From the NCBI RefSeq assembly GCF_026262505.1, contig NC_067206.1, positions 25,435,896-25,499,895 of the forward strand: a stretch of DNA of 64,000 nucleotides. The letters are read 5' to 3'. The translations under genes were made by a program, and so were the position numbers. The notes beneath the pieces are model-generated. The model made no database searches. It was not told the DNA's origin and was given only the letters and a program-made list of their open reading frames with translations. This document shows positions 49,966 to 60,619 of the stretch, piece after piece. Numbering within the stretch: the first letter of the stretch is position 1; each line of letters starts with the position of its first letter. This DNA comes from Trichomonas vaginalis G3. Taxonomy: Eukaryota; Parabasalia; Trichomonadida; Trichomonadidae.

Positions 49966-51006
49966 ATGGAGACTTCAATCTGCTCTATTACAGGAACCAA
50001 AACATACCTCAAGGTCAAGCCACATGTTAACACCAAGATATTATCTAATTTCATTTCCAAATGGCAAAAGAAAAATACAGATTGCTTAATTATCACAAAT
50101 GGTAGTACAGAATCACACAATTCTCTCAAAAATCAATCAAACATGTATTACATGTTCCTTACAAATAGCGAAATTCCACAAACTGGTGACTTTTGCGATT
50201 ATTCAAATTCTCTTAAGAAAATTCAGAATTTTGTAAATGTTTCTAATGTTGAAGCTGATAAAATCCAAGAAGTTTATAAATACAGTACATCCAGCCTTGA
50301 AAAGAGAGTTTTGACAAAGGAGCAAGAACAGTCTTACAAATATTTGCAAGAATTAAAATTCCCAAAGAATGATTCTCTTAGAGCCCTCAACGTTTTTGGC
50401 TATGATGCTAACAAGGCCACAGATTACCTCCTTCAAACCAACGGAGTTTGCTTTGAGAAGAACCCTATAGTCCAGCAAATTCCTGAAAATAATAATTCTA
50501 AGCCTGTCAAGAAAACACAGCAAAACAATTCTTTTGAGTATGTCTCTTCTAGTAAGTACCTTTCTAACATGGCAAATCTCACGGAGTTTGCTCAGCTTCA
50601 TTCAAAAGACACAAGAGATTATTGCGCTCATGACCTTGTAATCGAAGCTGAAAATGTTAATTCATTATTTGGATTTGAAAAAGCTTATTTTTCTAATAAT
50701 GCAATTGCATGTGTTACAGAAGCTGTTGGTGCTTTCATGCTCGAAGACCGTGAAAACTCATGCCATCAAATTTCAAATGTTCCTCAATCTGAACTCCAAG
50801 ATTTATTCGATATTGAAATCGATATTGTCAAAGAATTTCTTACTGCAAGGATAAATGCCCATGATAAGAACATTGCCCTCTACTTGGTAGTTCTCGAAGG
50901 ATTGTATATGAAGGCTATTGATGCTATTGAAAATAGATGGGAAAATGAATTAATCAGAGTTATCGATCAGTTTCAATTGTTTGTAAGTATTGTTAATTCA
51001 ATCTAA
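49966..51006 (+). CDS. UBA-domain-like protein of unknown role
   Basis: A 346-residue protein from the first ATG (METSICSITGTKTYLKVKPH); the open frame reaches further back only through a TTG. Residues about 122-160 (YKYLQELKFPKNDSLRALNV, FGYDANKATDYLLQT) have the three-helix spacing of a UBA/ubiquitin-binding domain, with the usual final A-x-x-x-L-L. The rest is unassigned: a beta-like N-terminal 100 residues, a Lys/Asn linker (PVKKTQQNN) and a helical C-terminal region (LFDIEIDIVKEFLTARINAH). It probably links ubiquitinated proteins to some partner; that is inference. A transposon lies only about 140 bases upstream. Confidence 0.6.
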   Translation: METSICSITGTKTYLKVKPHVNTKILSNFISKWQKKNTDCLIITNGSTESHNSLKNQSNMYYMFLTNSEIPQTGDFCDYSNSLKKIQNFVNVSNVEADKIQEVYKYSTSSLEKRVLTKEQEQSYKYLQELKFPKNDSLRALNVFGYDANKATDYLLQTNGVCFEKNPIVQQIPENNNSKPVKKTQQNNSFEYVSSSKYLSNMANLTEFAQLHSKDTRDYCAHDLVIEAENVNSLFGFEKAYFSNNAIACVTEAVGAFMLEDRENSCHQISNVPQSELQDLFDIEIDIVKEFLTARINAHDKNIALYLVVLEGLYMKAIDAIENRWENELIRVIDQFQLFVSIVNSI

Positions 51007-52219
51007 TAAATATGTTTGTTTGTATTTTTATGTAAATATAATATGATTTTTGACATTCTCAGAAAACAAAATGAAGAGGAAAAAAACAAAATTTAAAAAA
51101 AAATGAAAATTTTGTTAAATACATTTCACAAACACGTAGCATTCTTTATAGAGCTTACTCAATTAAAAAAGTTAATCATGTAAGCTAACATTTGGCAAAC
51201 AATTTGAATTCATTGCCACAAGTATCATTACTTTACTAAATGGAAAATAGTGTGCCAATATTTATTCAAAATTGCCATCCATTTGACAAAATAGCTGTTA
51301 ATGTGATTCAATTTATAAAATTTTCTCTAAAAAAACTCGAAATTATTAATGATATTTGGAATATATAGCAATATTAGAAAAAAGCAAAAGTTTACGACTA
51401 TGTAACGACTATCAATAGTCAGATGAGTGTCAAAAAAGCGTTAATAAATCAACTTTTTGATTGGAAATAACCGTTTTACACTGTCAAATGATTTTTTATC
51501 AAATTATGGGTTGACTAAGCATTAGGATATTAAAGCTTAAATATTTTGACCGATTCATTTTGCCAATTCTTAATCTCTGATAACAAGAATAATATGTAAA
51601 AAAAATCAAAATTTCAAATTCAATAAATTATATAAATGATGGTTTTATCATTCTCATCTGGCAATTTTGATGACAATATGAATCTTAGTTTGGCATAGTT
51701 TTAAGGATATAAAGAAAATTTAAATATAAAAGCACTCATTAACCATTTGATTGCATATTTATATAATATTTATACTATGTTATCTAAATAAAAAATTTTG
51801 GTATGAATTATTCGCATTTAAGATAGTAAAAAAAAATGATTGTCGTTAGACGACTAGAAAATTATTTTGTCACTTTTCCTGACGACAAGAAATCAAAACT
51901 CCTAAATCAAATAAACATGAATATGATTACATTGATTCACAATGGAAGCTCAGGAGGTAAAACCGAAGAATACATTTAGTCGAAATTTATAAATTTTGGC
52001 CTTCAAATCAATTTTATCAGTGAGATCCTTTCAATTCTATTAAATTAACGAATATTTTTGTGAGCATATTGAAATTCTTTCAAGAGTTTTTCACTTAAAT
52101 ACACCTTTTCTAAAAGAATGATGATAATTTTCTGTGTGAGTGTACTTTAAAAAGAGCAAAACATAGAATAAATATAATTTTATATTTTTTTATTTGTCCA
52201 AAAAAAAAGTTATAATAAT
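51007..52219. other. Intergenic spacer between convergent genes, 1.2 kb
   Basis: Very AT-rich sequence with no frame, RNA gene or repeat ends that I can support. A T-run precedes the SPT16 stop side (52,180-52,210). Confidence 0.55.
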
Positions 52220-55123
52220 TTAATGGTGATGGTGATGATGATGTTCTTTCTTTCTTTCTCTCTTAGCCTTAGCTCTTTCATCTGCAGCTTTAGCTTCTTC
52301 ATCCAATTGTCTCCAGTCCTTACCCTCATCTTCAGAGTCTTCAGCTGGCATCTCGTCTTCGTCTTCATCTTCATCAGAAGGAGCAGCATCAAATTCTTCA
52401 TCATCGTCATCATCTCCTCCATCGAATCCCTCATCGTCATCATCATCTTTCCATGTCTTATCTTCGACTTCAGAGTCAACTTCTTCCTCTTCATCATTGA
52501 AGAATCCCTTCCATCCTCCGATTTCTGATTCGAAGTAAGCTCTTCCCTTCTTAAGGATGTTAGGAATGACATCTTTCCATGTGATGTTGTTCTTTGAGCT
52601 GAAGAATGGAATCTGAAGAACGCCGAGCCATTGCTTGATGTTCTTAGCATCAGTGACAGAGACATGAGAAATCTGGACAACTTCCTGTGTGAGATTCTTG
52701 AGAATGAAGCTGATATCGATGTTTGTGACTGACAATGTTTCACGTTCGAATACAACGATATCGACTCTATCCATCATGAGAACGAAAGGTGGGGAATTAA
52801 CAACAGATGCAATAGCATTAGGAAGAAGATAGATAACGGACATTTCCTTGGAACAAACACCGTAGAAACCTAATTGTTTGTGTGGAACAACTAATTTAGG
52901 TGGATTATCTAATCCGAGCTCTTTGTCTTCAAGTAAATCTTTGAAGTACTTGAATTCTTTGTTGATCTTCTTGCGGATCTTTCTGTCGCGCTCTTCTTCG
53001 GCAAGTTCGGCTTGGTCTGTCATGGAATTGCCTTGTTTGGAAACATCTACGGATGTGTCTCCTGTTGGTTTGTAGAATGTAATGTGTTGGGAGGATTGTT
53101 TACCTGTGGTGATAGGTTTCTTGAGGTAGAAGTGGATAAGAGTCATCATTTCGTTATCCTCTGTGGCTGGAAGGTAAATGGCAAGTTCAATGTTCTTATA
53201 CATAACATCAAGACGTTCGTGAGTGGTGGATCTGAATCGGAAGCCGTTTACGTGGGCTTCGATGGTACCAACAGTCTTGTTACCGTTGAGAGCTGGACGA
53301 AGATGGACGTGGCCGGAGATACGAGGAATATTCTTTCCTGGACCAGCCTGGAGAGGGATGAGATCTTCACCCTTGTAAAGAGTCTTCTCTTCTTGCTTAC
53401 GCTTGAGGAGTTTCGTAAAGTGGCTTCTCATGGAGTTGATATCTTTGGCAATTTGGTCGAACATCTGGTTTCCTTTCTGGGAGAATGTAAGTTCTTTGAT
53501 GAAGTATTTGAAGGTTTCACTATCCGTAGCCTTAGGAATGTTGAAGTTGATATCGAGTTTTGATTCTGTTGAATCTGTTGATGTTGAAGCCTTTGCTGAC
53601 TTGATCGTGTTGATATGGAATGGAACTAAGCGGCCATACATTGGAAGTAAGACTGTCCATCTTGGTTTGATGATTTCTATCGTTGTAACACCTCTTGTCG
53701 TAAGATCTGACATATTATCGAATGAAGTATATTGCGTGTTGTCAGAATCATCATCTTTGTTCTTGGATGAGGTGGAAGAAGAGGTGGATTTGCGTTGATT
53801 CTTGATACTCTCGAAGTAAGCAAGCATTTCTGGATCTTCTTCATCCTTCTTGGTGCCTGAGCCGGTCTTGTTACGTGTACGCTCGTACATTGGACGCTGA
53901 TCGTTAAGCATCTCCTGTAAAATTGAATCTTGGTCTTCGTTGCTGAGTTTGTAGGAAATTAACTTGTAGCGGTCCTTAGCGTTTGTAGCGAATTTAACTC
54001 CGTCCTCGCCATCGGCAATTTGGACTGTATCAACGAGGGATAAAGAGAAAGGTGGCTGATCTCCAATTTTGACGCCCTTAAGGCCAAGAGCGAGAATAAT
54101 GGAGCAGTTGTTGGGGATCTTCTCTTCGGAGTCGTCAGTGATAAGGTGTCTTCTGGAAATAGCGTATGTTCCGCAGAAGCCACCGATTGAATGTGGAACG
54201 TACTGTTGGTATTGCTCATCGAGGCCCTTGACGAATGCGCGGTAGATGGCTCCAAGTGTGTTGCCGGCCTTGCATTGTTCGAATGCGTCTTGTTTGGCTT
54301 TAACTAATGACTTGTAAGCCCTCTTGACATCATCAGAACCATTAATGATGTATGTACGGCCAACGCAAGCGCAATATGACTTGAAGTTGATACCGATTGT
54401 AGCATTAACGAAATCTGTTGTAAGATTGCCTTCTCCGATGGTTGGTGGGAAGTCGATGTCGAAGTTGCTACCACATCTGATGGCTGGACGGAATGCTGGC
54501 TCGACATCTGATGGGTTTAATTTTGGATTGACCTTTGAAGGATTGTTCAAGTCCTTACGGGTATCGTTTGAAAGAGATTTAAGTGATATTGTATCAGATG
54601 ATTCGATGATTTGTTCCATTTGAAGCTTGAATACCTTCGTAAGGGCACCATCAGCAACACGGGCTGCATTACGGATACGAGCAAGCTCAACATCAAGGTG
54701 GACAATAAGAACACCTTCCAAATCGTATGTCTTATCAGTCAATGAAAGGCTGGAAAGATCAGAGTCGGCGATTGCGTTTTCAGAGCCAAAAAGACGGCCA
54801 TTTGCATAAATTTTAACTTGGTCAGCTATGGATCCCTTGAGCTGGTCAATTATGACCTTTTCTGGTGTTCTAGCGGCAGCAATTGCGTCTGAGGCTTTGT
54901 CATCCTTGCATAATGTAACTAATTTGTCTGGTGTAATGATAAGGTATGAGTTTGTAACGAAGACACCATAAATCCATCTGAATATCGCATCATCAACTGA
55001 ATAAAGATTTGGTTTTTCAGTGCTTGTTGCAAGAACAACGCCCTTAAAATCGCTGGATTCTTCCGTGAATATTGCCTTGCGGAAAATCTCTAAGCGTTGT
55101 TCTATATTTTTAATGTCATTCAT
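52220..55123 (-). CDS. SPT16: FACT complex subunit SPT16
   Basis: The large subunit of the FACT histone chaperone, which loosens and rebuilds nucleosomes during transcription and replication. The 967-residue protein has an aminopeptidase-like N-terminal domain (about 1-430; IRCGSNFDIDFPPTIGEGNL, PHSIGGFCGTYAI) and the dimerisation and PH-like middle region (GRLVPFHINTIKSA; ISGHVHLRPALNGNKTVGTI and HVNGFRFRSTTHERLDVMYK; HPQ-like NPPFVLMMDRVDIVVFERE as SPPFVLMMDRVDIVVFERE). It closes with a long acidic tail (EEEEVDSEVEDKTWKDDDDD) that binds H2A-H2B. After a short basic stretch it ends in seven histidines, an unusual natural tail. Length is close to the family norm (about 1,000-1,050). Confidence 0.95.
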   Translation of the reverse strand: MNDIKNIEQRLEIFRKAIFTEESSDFKGVVLATSTEKPNLYSVDDAIFRWIYGVFVTNSYLIITPDKLVTLCKDDKASDAIAAARTPEKVIIDQLKGSIADQVKIYANGRLFGSENAIADSDLSSLSLTDKTYDLEGVLIVHLDVELARIRNAARVADGALTKVFKLQMEQIIESSDTISLKSLSNDTRKDLNNPSKVNPKLNPSDVEPAFRPAIRCGSNFDIDFPPTIGEGNLTTDFVNATIGINFKSYCACVGRTYIINGSDDVKRAYKSLVKAKQDAFEQCKAGNTLGAIYRAFVKGLDEQYQQYVPHSIGGFCGTYAISRRHLITDDSEEKIPNNCSIILALGLKGVKIGDQPPFSLSLVDTVQIADGEDGVKFATNAKDRYKLISYKLSNEDQDSILQEMLNDQRPMYERTRNKTGSGTKKDEEDPEMLAYFESIKNQRKSTSSSTSSKNKDDDSDNTQYTSFDNMSDLTTRGVTTIEIIKPRWTVLLPMYGRLVPFHINTIKSAKASTSTDSTESKLDINFNIPKATDSETFKYFIKELTFSQKGNQMFDQIAKDINSMRSHFTKLLKRKQEEKTLYKGEDLIPLQAGPGKNIPRISGHVHLRPALNGNKTVGTIEAHVNGFRFRSTTHERLDVMYKNIELAIYLPATEDNEMMTLIHFYLKKPITTGKQSSQHITFYKPTGDTSVDVSKQGNSMTDQAELAEEERDRKIRKKINKEFKYFKDLLEDKELGLDNPPKLVVPHKQLGFYGVCSKEMSVIYLLPNAIASVVNSPPFVLMMDRVDIVVFERETLSVTNIDISFILKNLTQEVVQISHVSVTDAKNIKQWLGVLQIPFFSSKNNITWKDVIPNILKKGRAYFESEIGGWKGFFNDEEEEVDSEVEDKTWKDDDDDEGFDGGDDDDDEEFDAAPSDEDEDEDEMPAEDSEDEGKDWRQLDEEAKAADERAKAKRERKKEHHHHHHH

Positions 55124-55538
55124 TGATAATAATAAACCGAAAAAAATAATCGTCGGACTAATTCTGTTTTTCCATCAACAGTTATGAGTTTTTAAGCAGA
55201 ATAATATGTGCATTGAAAGAAAAATCATCCACTTCAATAATGATGGTTTATCTTCAATATAGACAGAACGATTCAAGTTTACCATCAAGATGAAGACTAT
55301 TTTGCTTGAGATATTGAACACATTTGATCTATTCTATCATATATTCCCATCTGGTGTTTATTGGTGAAAAAGCAATTACAAAATATTGATTATCTTTTTA
55401 AGATTGAGCCACATTGCCCCGTATTAAGGTAAATTGTCTATAATTAAGTATATGTTATATTGTAAAAAACTGTATTATTTAATTTCTAAATATTCAAAGA
55501 TATATTTAATAAAAAAACTCAAATAAAATATTAAACAA
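55124..55538. other. Intergenic spacer, 415 bases
   Basis: AT-rich spacer between two - strand genes: promoter of SPT16 on the left and 3' flank of TMEM231 on the right. TTATCAATG at the SPT16 start is a possible initiator overlapping the ATG. No other feature is seen. Confidence 0.5.
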
Positions 55539-56447
55539 TTAATGTCTAACTGATCTGTTAGATGTTGGTGTATAGTGTCTTTCCTTAATGGTTGTAACAA
55601 TGCCATTATAAAAAGTATGATGTTGGATAAAGCCAACGATAAGAGAAACAAGAATATGTGTAGAAAGCCATAAGATAATGATGCTTTCTATAATAGAAAC
55701 CAATGGAAGTGAGTGCATGATCGTGATATCGCTAATCATGATCTTTAAGTAGCATTCAAATGTATATTTACCTGATGAGGCAACTCTGTATTGAGGAACG
55801 TGGTCTCTCCATGTAATGAAATACAACGAAGAAACGTTGGATTGAGCAGTAAGTAAATTCTGTACATTAATATGATTCATTGAAGGTATAACGTCATTTG
55901 GAAGAGATCCACGGAAATCTACAGCTTTCTCCTGGTAGAGAGATAAAACACCTTGGCATGTGATTTTTTCAACTCCTTGTGGGAATTGTTGAGCGAAAAA
56001 TCCATAGCTGCTAGTATCACTGCGAGACCACTTTCTAAGGCTAACATTATAAGCAAATATAATGTTTACACCGATAATTGTAGAATCATCTGTGATCTCT
56101 GCGCGTACACGAACTGTAGATGCTGTGATATTTCCGGTTTCGTCAACTTCCTGTGCAACTTCAAACATTGGAAGGAATTTAGGAATATCTGCTGGGTATG
56201 AAAGAGATTCGATAGAGCCGCTTGTTGTATTCTTGATTAAAGAGACAGAAACTATATCGCCTGGAAAATATGTAGGATATTCTTGATCTATCTGAACTTG
56301 GGATTGATTGAAATAATAAAAAACGCAAATTATAATAGGAACTACGTATGTTATAAGCCAGCAGATTGCACGAAATATAAAGGCGCAACTACAAATATGC
56401 GCTTTATATGTTGTTGGGGGGTATGCTGTTCTAAAAAGCTGTACCAT
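55539..56447 (-). CDS. TMEM231: TMEM231, ciliary transition-zone membrane protein
   Basis: A 302-residue protein with two membrane helices: near residues 25-48 (IFRAICWLITYVVPIIICVF) and near 248-275 (LVSIIESIIILWLSTHILVS). A large extracytosolic loop lies between them. The N-terminus TYKAHICSCAFIFRAICWLI, the loop phrase DDSTIIGVNIIFAYNVSLRK, FFAQQFPQGVEKITCQGVLS and the end FIQHHTFYNGIVTTI line up with TMEM231 of animals (YKA..CS.A..F, LGVQLILTFSYRL, FQNQVVTTI). TMEM231 belongs to the MKS/B9 transition-zone complex that gates cilia, which fits a flagellate. Length is close to human TMEM231. Assignment is from motif order, not a search. Confidence 0.75.
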   Translation of the reverse strand: MVQLFRTAYPPTTYKAHICSCAFIFRAICWLITYVVPIIICVFYYFNQSQVQIDQEYPTYFPGDIVSVSLIKNTTSGSIESLSYPADIPKFLPMFEVAQEVDETGNITASTVRVRAEITDDSTIIGVNIIFAYNVSLRKWSRSDTSSYGFFAQQFPQGVEKITCQGVLSLYQEKAVDFRGSLPNDVIPSMNHINVQNLLTAQSNVSSLYFITWRDHVPQYRVASSGKYTFECYLKIMISDITIMHSLPLVSIIESIIILWLSTHILVSLIVGFIQHHTFYNGIVTTIKERHYTPTSNRSVRH

Positions 56448-57963
56448 AAGACCGTTTCTAAAGAATTTGAAACGATTTTCAGACTTGTGATATGAAAATT
56501 TTTTATTTTTTTTAATCCAATTTCTTCAGATATGGAAATAACAGAGATCCGTAGTTAAATGGTATGAATTTTTGACAATGGATCATGAGTTTCCATAAAA
56601 ATATTGAAAAAAATCCTCATATTATGTTAAATGTGTCATTAAATTGAAATGTCGCTCAGCTATAGTGCTCAAATAGGATTATTGTAACCCGAATCATTAA
56701 TAAAATGTCTCAGAATATTCAGAATTAATACTATTTTATTTATGGGAATGTAATAACACACGCTGTCAGTAGTATACAAACTGTATCTTTCTTAAATCAA
56801 GCATTTTATAAAGGGTATAAGAAAGAAATATGATATAAAATCACTGTATCATAAAAAATGACTGTTCGGATTCATTTAATCTATATCTACATTGAAATTT
56901 TCGATTATAATACTGAGGTTCCAAAGAGAATTGTAAAGAATTTTAAAAAATGGTATAATTAGGTATATTTTTAGGATATTTTGGATGTGCATCAATTGCT
57001 TAGTTTACTTAATGAGTAAGAGATAAGTTGCGTGTGTATTTTTTCAAAATGAATATTGATAATGTTTATCTTCGCTACTTTCGATGATTGGATGCCTTAA
57101 TTCAACGCATATAAGAGCCTGAGTCAACTTTGAAAATTCCAAAAAAAATCAAGTTTGATGTTTTGTAGGAACAAATGTTTGGTTTTATCTTTCATTTTTT
57201 GAAAAGTGAAAAAAATTTGGAAAAATATTAAAAATCAGGAATTCAAACTCAATTATTAGATGAAATAATTCAAAAATCAGGAATTTAAAACGATAAATCA
57301 ATATTATTTTAATCCATATTTTAGAGAATACAGGTAAAATATAAAGACACTTCAAAAAATTACATCATTTGATATCTATTTCTTGAAACTGAAACTATGA
57401 TCAAAAAATTTTATTACTTATCAACATGTGTGCACATGACCTGTAAAATACGAAGTAAATCATAGTTATTTTTATCAATGTTGAATTCGGGGTGTTTTTC
57501 TTCATGCATATACAAATATAAAAGGAATCATAGTACTTTCACGCAATTGTACAAACTTTGGGCTAAAAGATTATATATTTTTGTAGAATGTTTGTAATTT
57601 TTCTTAGCATAAATTGTTTTACTCAAAGATAATCTAACGAGAATACAAAATAGCCGATTTAATCAACGGCCGTCATTACAGTTAAGATTTCAAACAAAAA
57701 TTTCGAGATTTGTTACAACCTTACCATATGTTTGCCAAAAGACTTTCTTTAAGTCATCTTTCTTTAGGACCAATTTCTTTAATTACTCAAAAATGTACAT
57801 CGGTTACTTATATATAGACTCATATCTCCCAAATTCCAGATAATATATATTGCTATAGAATTATATTCTTATATCAACTAAACATTGACGAATGTACTAA
57901 AAATACATGTAATATTTGTTAATACGATAGGTTTTAACAGTATGAAAATAATTGAAAAAAGAA
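56448..57963. other. Intergenic spacer, 1.5 kb
   Basis: AT-rich stretch between two - strand genes. It includes a repeated AAAAATCAGGAATT unit near 57,230 and 57,275. No gene, RNA or terminal repeats are recognised. Confidence 0.55.
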
Positions 57964-59853
57964 TTAGGCAGACTTTGCCTCAAGTGCTTGAAGCTGCTGA
58001 GCATACTTTTCAGCAATTCTTCTTCTGCATTGCTTCATGGATGGAGTTAACAATCCATTTGCTGGCGAGAATTCTTCAGGGGAGATAAAAACTCCTCTGA
58101 TCATCTCGAAACCATTAAGTTTGTTTTCCTTACCGATTTCAGCGAATTTCTTAAGTAAGAAATTCTCATCTGCTGCGAATCCGTTTTCAAGAACGGCAAC
58201 AGCAGTTAAGAATCTGGAGGACATTCCGGCATGGATATAAAGCTGAGCAACACCTTTAACTTGTGTGTAGATATTCATTAATTTCTGAATTGAGACGTAT
58301 TCGCCTTGAGAGAGTTTAATAATCTCTTTACGTCTTCCAACCATCTGTAATTGTCCTGATTCTGTAACTCTGAAAATGTCTCCTGTCTTGAGCCATCCGT
58401 CTTCGAAATTAATCTTCTGCTCTTCAGGGTTCTTGTAATAGCCAGAGATAACACCGGCTCCTCTTACAAGTAACTCACCTTCCTTCTTGCTGGCGAAGAA
58501 TCCCATTTCTTCGACATCAACAAGTTTGACTTCGCCGCATGGATATGGAATTCCGCATGTTCCATCATGGCAATCTGAATCGGCCTGACCAAGAATTGGA
58601 CCAGATGTTTCACTGAGACCGTAGCCAATGACGAAATCGCAGTTGAAAGCAAGTCTCATGAAATGAGAAAGTTCTGGTGGCATGTATGAGCCCGCGCAGA
58701 CAATCAATCTGCAGCAGCCACCCATAGCCTGTCTGACTGGATTGAAGATCATATCGAAGATTGGAACTTTCTTAATGCGGAGGTTTCTGAGAAGAGCTGA
58801 CTTGATAGAGATGGCTGCACTGAAAACAGATTGAAGCATGGCAGATTTCTTCTTTAACTGTGCTTGAACTCCCTCATGGATTCTTTCGAAAACTCTTGGA
58901 ACGCCACTGACAACTGTTGGTCTGATGATCTTGAACTCTTCTGTAAGGCGCTTAATATCTCCTGAGTAAATGGCAATTGGAGTTCCAGATTTTTGTGCAA
59001 TGACATGAAGAATTGACTCGAAGACATGAGCAAGTGGTAAGTATGAGAGGTATCTATCTTTTGTTGTGAAATGAGATACGTAAATAATTGTAGCACTTGA
59101 TGTGGCGATCATGTTTGAATGAGAGATTACAACACCCTTAGAATTTCCAGATGTTCCTGAAGTAAACATGATGAAGGCTGGATCTTGTGGTTTTGGTGGA
59201 GTGTTTGGTAAAATATGTGGGCAACTAAGCAAGTCGTTGAACTTGTGGAATCTGATTCTATGATTGCGATATTGATCATAGTTAAATGGAGTGTCTTCTG
59301 ACTCAATAATGATCAAATCAGTTAAGCAGCAGTTTTCATCAATCGCATCCAACAACATTTGAACTTTTGTTGAAAATATGAAAACATGAGTGAGGTGAGC
59401 GAAGTTAATGATGAAAAGCATGTTATCAATACCAAATGTATCGTAAATAGGAACAGGTACATATCTATATGCATAGCAAGCATGTTGAGCCAAAACCCAT
59501 TCAACTCTATTATGACTCAAGATACCAACGTTTTGTCCAAGTGAAGGGAAGTTAGTACGCAATGATGAACCAAGTGCATCTCTCTGTTTACGGAATTCAA
59601 GACGATTCATAAATTTGAACTCATTTTGCCACTTTCCATTGGCATAAATACGGTTTCCAAGGAATGGTATGTCAGGGAACTTCTTCGCAGTGTATTCAAT
59701 CACATCATAAAGTGTACCAATCTCTGGCGCATCTGGATAATTTGAAACATATCTTTCTTCGCCATACTTCTTGGCGACAGCATTGTAGATGACCTGAGTT
59801 TCGTTTTCCTTGTTTTCGATGTCCGCATATGAGACGCTATAATCACTACCCAT
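57964..59853 (-). CDS. Long-chain fatty acid-CoA ligase (acyl-CoA synthetase)
   Basis: Activates long-chain fatty acids to acyl-CoA using ATP, probably for lipid remodelling from scavenged fatty acids. The 629-residue protein has the AMP-binding P-loop MFTSGTSGNSKGVVISHSN, the YGLSETSGP motif, the DGWLKTGDIFRVTESGQL hinge region and VGRRKEIIKLSQGEYVS (the lysine-bearing A8-A10 region, with IIKLSQGEYVS typical of ACSL/LACS). Size and the NYPDAPEIGTLYDVIEYTAK start fit eukaryotic ACSL proteins. The N-terminus MGSDYSVS has an N-myristoylation pattern (Gly2, Ser6) in place of the membrane helix of animal ACSLs. ATTCAAAA lies right before the ATG as an initiator-like site. Confidence 0.93.
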   Translation of the reverse strand: MGSDYSVSYADIENKENETQVIYNAVAKKYGEERYVSNYPDAPEIGTLYDVIEYTAKKFPDIPFLGNRIYANGKWQNEFKFMNRLEFRKQRDALGSSLRTNFPSLGQNVGILSHNRVEWVLAQHACYAYRYVPVPIYDTFGIDNMLFIINFAHLTHVFIFSTKVQMLLDAIDENCCLTDLIIIESEDTPFNYDQYRNHRIRFHKFNDLLSCPHILPNTPPKPQDPAFIMFTSGTSGNSKGVVISHSNMIATSSATIIYVSHFTTKDRYLSYLPLAHVFESILHVIAQKSGTPIAIYSGDIKRLTEEFKIIRPTVVSGVPRVFERIHEGVQAQLKKKSAMLQSVFSAAISIKSALLRNLRIKKVPIFDMIFNPVRQAMGGCCRLIVCAGSYMPPELSHFMRLAFNCDFVIGYGLSETSGPILGQADSDCHDGTCGIPYPCGEVKLVDVEEMGFFASKKEGELLVRGAGVISGYYKNPEEQKINFEDGWLKTGDIFRVTESGQLQMVGRRKEIIKLSQGEYVSIQKLMNIYTQVKGVAQLYIHAGMSSRFLTAVAVLENGFAADENFLLKKFAEIGKENKLNGFEMIRGVFISPEEFSPANGLLTPSMKQCRRRIAEKYAQQLQALEAKSA

Positions 59854-60408
59854 TTTTGAATTTTGATTGGATTATATCAGAAAAAATTAAAAATAAAAAA
59901 TCAAGAAATTGATTTAGATCATTATTATAAGCTTTTGAAAATAAAACCTTATCAGAAATAAAATTGAGAGCGATATGACATGACTTGATAAAAACAATAT
60001 ACACATAACAAGTAATAAAAAATATCAAAAACCGATTTTGTGATTACTCAATGTTGCGAAATCATCCCACTTCACCTCCATGTAAAATGACGACCAATAC
60101 GTAATGACTTCAGCCTCCACTTAATATCATCCAAATTATCTAATATGCTTATACAGCTTATACTACATGATATTGGCTTTAAAATCTTCATAAAGAATTG
60201 GTGTTTGGTTTTTCTATTGGCTTTGAAAATAAAATATTATGTATATGATATTACTATTATTTATACAAAAATATCACAAAAATTATTTATGGGGTTATTC
60301 AAAGGGTTTGAGAACGTTACGAATTATCATCTCAATTTTAGAATGACATATTTTCCCCTATTTTATTGTACAAGCCTGACATCATTCATTAATTAAGACG
60401 TGCTAATA
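59854..60408. other. Spacer before the second transposon nest, 555 bases
   Basis: Promoter side of the acyl-CoA synthetase gene followed by AT-rich non-coding sequence. Short frames only. The TA at 60,407-60,408 precedes a TA-type element copy. Confidence 0.5.
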
Positions 60409-60417
60409 AGGATGTCA

Positions 60418-60425
60418 ATTTGGAA
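60418..60425. repeat. Target-site duplication ATTTGGAA, left
   Basis: Eight bases directly before the left terminal repeat of element A; identical to 63,968-63,975. The copy at 44,946 has this sequence once. Confidence 0.85.
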
Positions 60426-60476
60426 AGAGGTAGGGCAACGATAGAAAATTTTTGGAAAAAAAGTTCGGAGATCTTA

Positions 60477-60619
60477 AGGGTGCCCTATAACGATAATGTA
60501 AACATCACAAAATTAACCTTATTAGAACTCGAATGAATGGATTATCCGGATTCTAGTTCTCAATATAATAACCTTAAAAGTGCTTTTCTGAGGGTGGTCT
60601 ATCGTCTATAGGGCACCCT
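60477..60619 (-). mobile_element. TA-flanked MITE, copy 2, 143 bases
   Basis: Reverse-orientation copy of the MITE at 44,193, with ends AGGGTGCCCTATA and TA on both sides (60,475-60,476 and 60,620-60,621). It differs from copy 1 by about one substitution and one single-base gap. It is inserted 50 bases inside element A. Confidence 0.85.

Noticed and set aside
52210-52755. Alternative frame rich in Met/Lys/Arg over the SPT16 acidic tail
   Set aside because: It is the shadow of the acidic codon run of SPT16 in another frame.
55539-56447. CDC50/LEM3 flippase subunit as an alternative identity for the two-TM protein
   Set aside because: The topology is similar, but the CDC50 signature phrases are absent and the N-terminal YKA-CS, GV-I-FAY and VVTTI-type features fit TMEM231.
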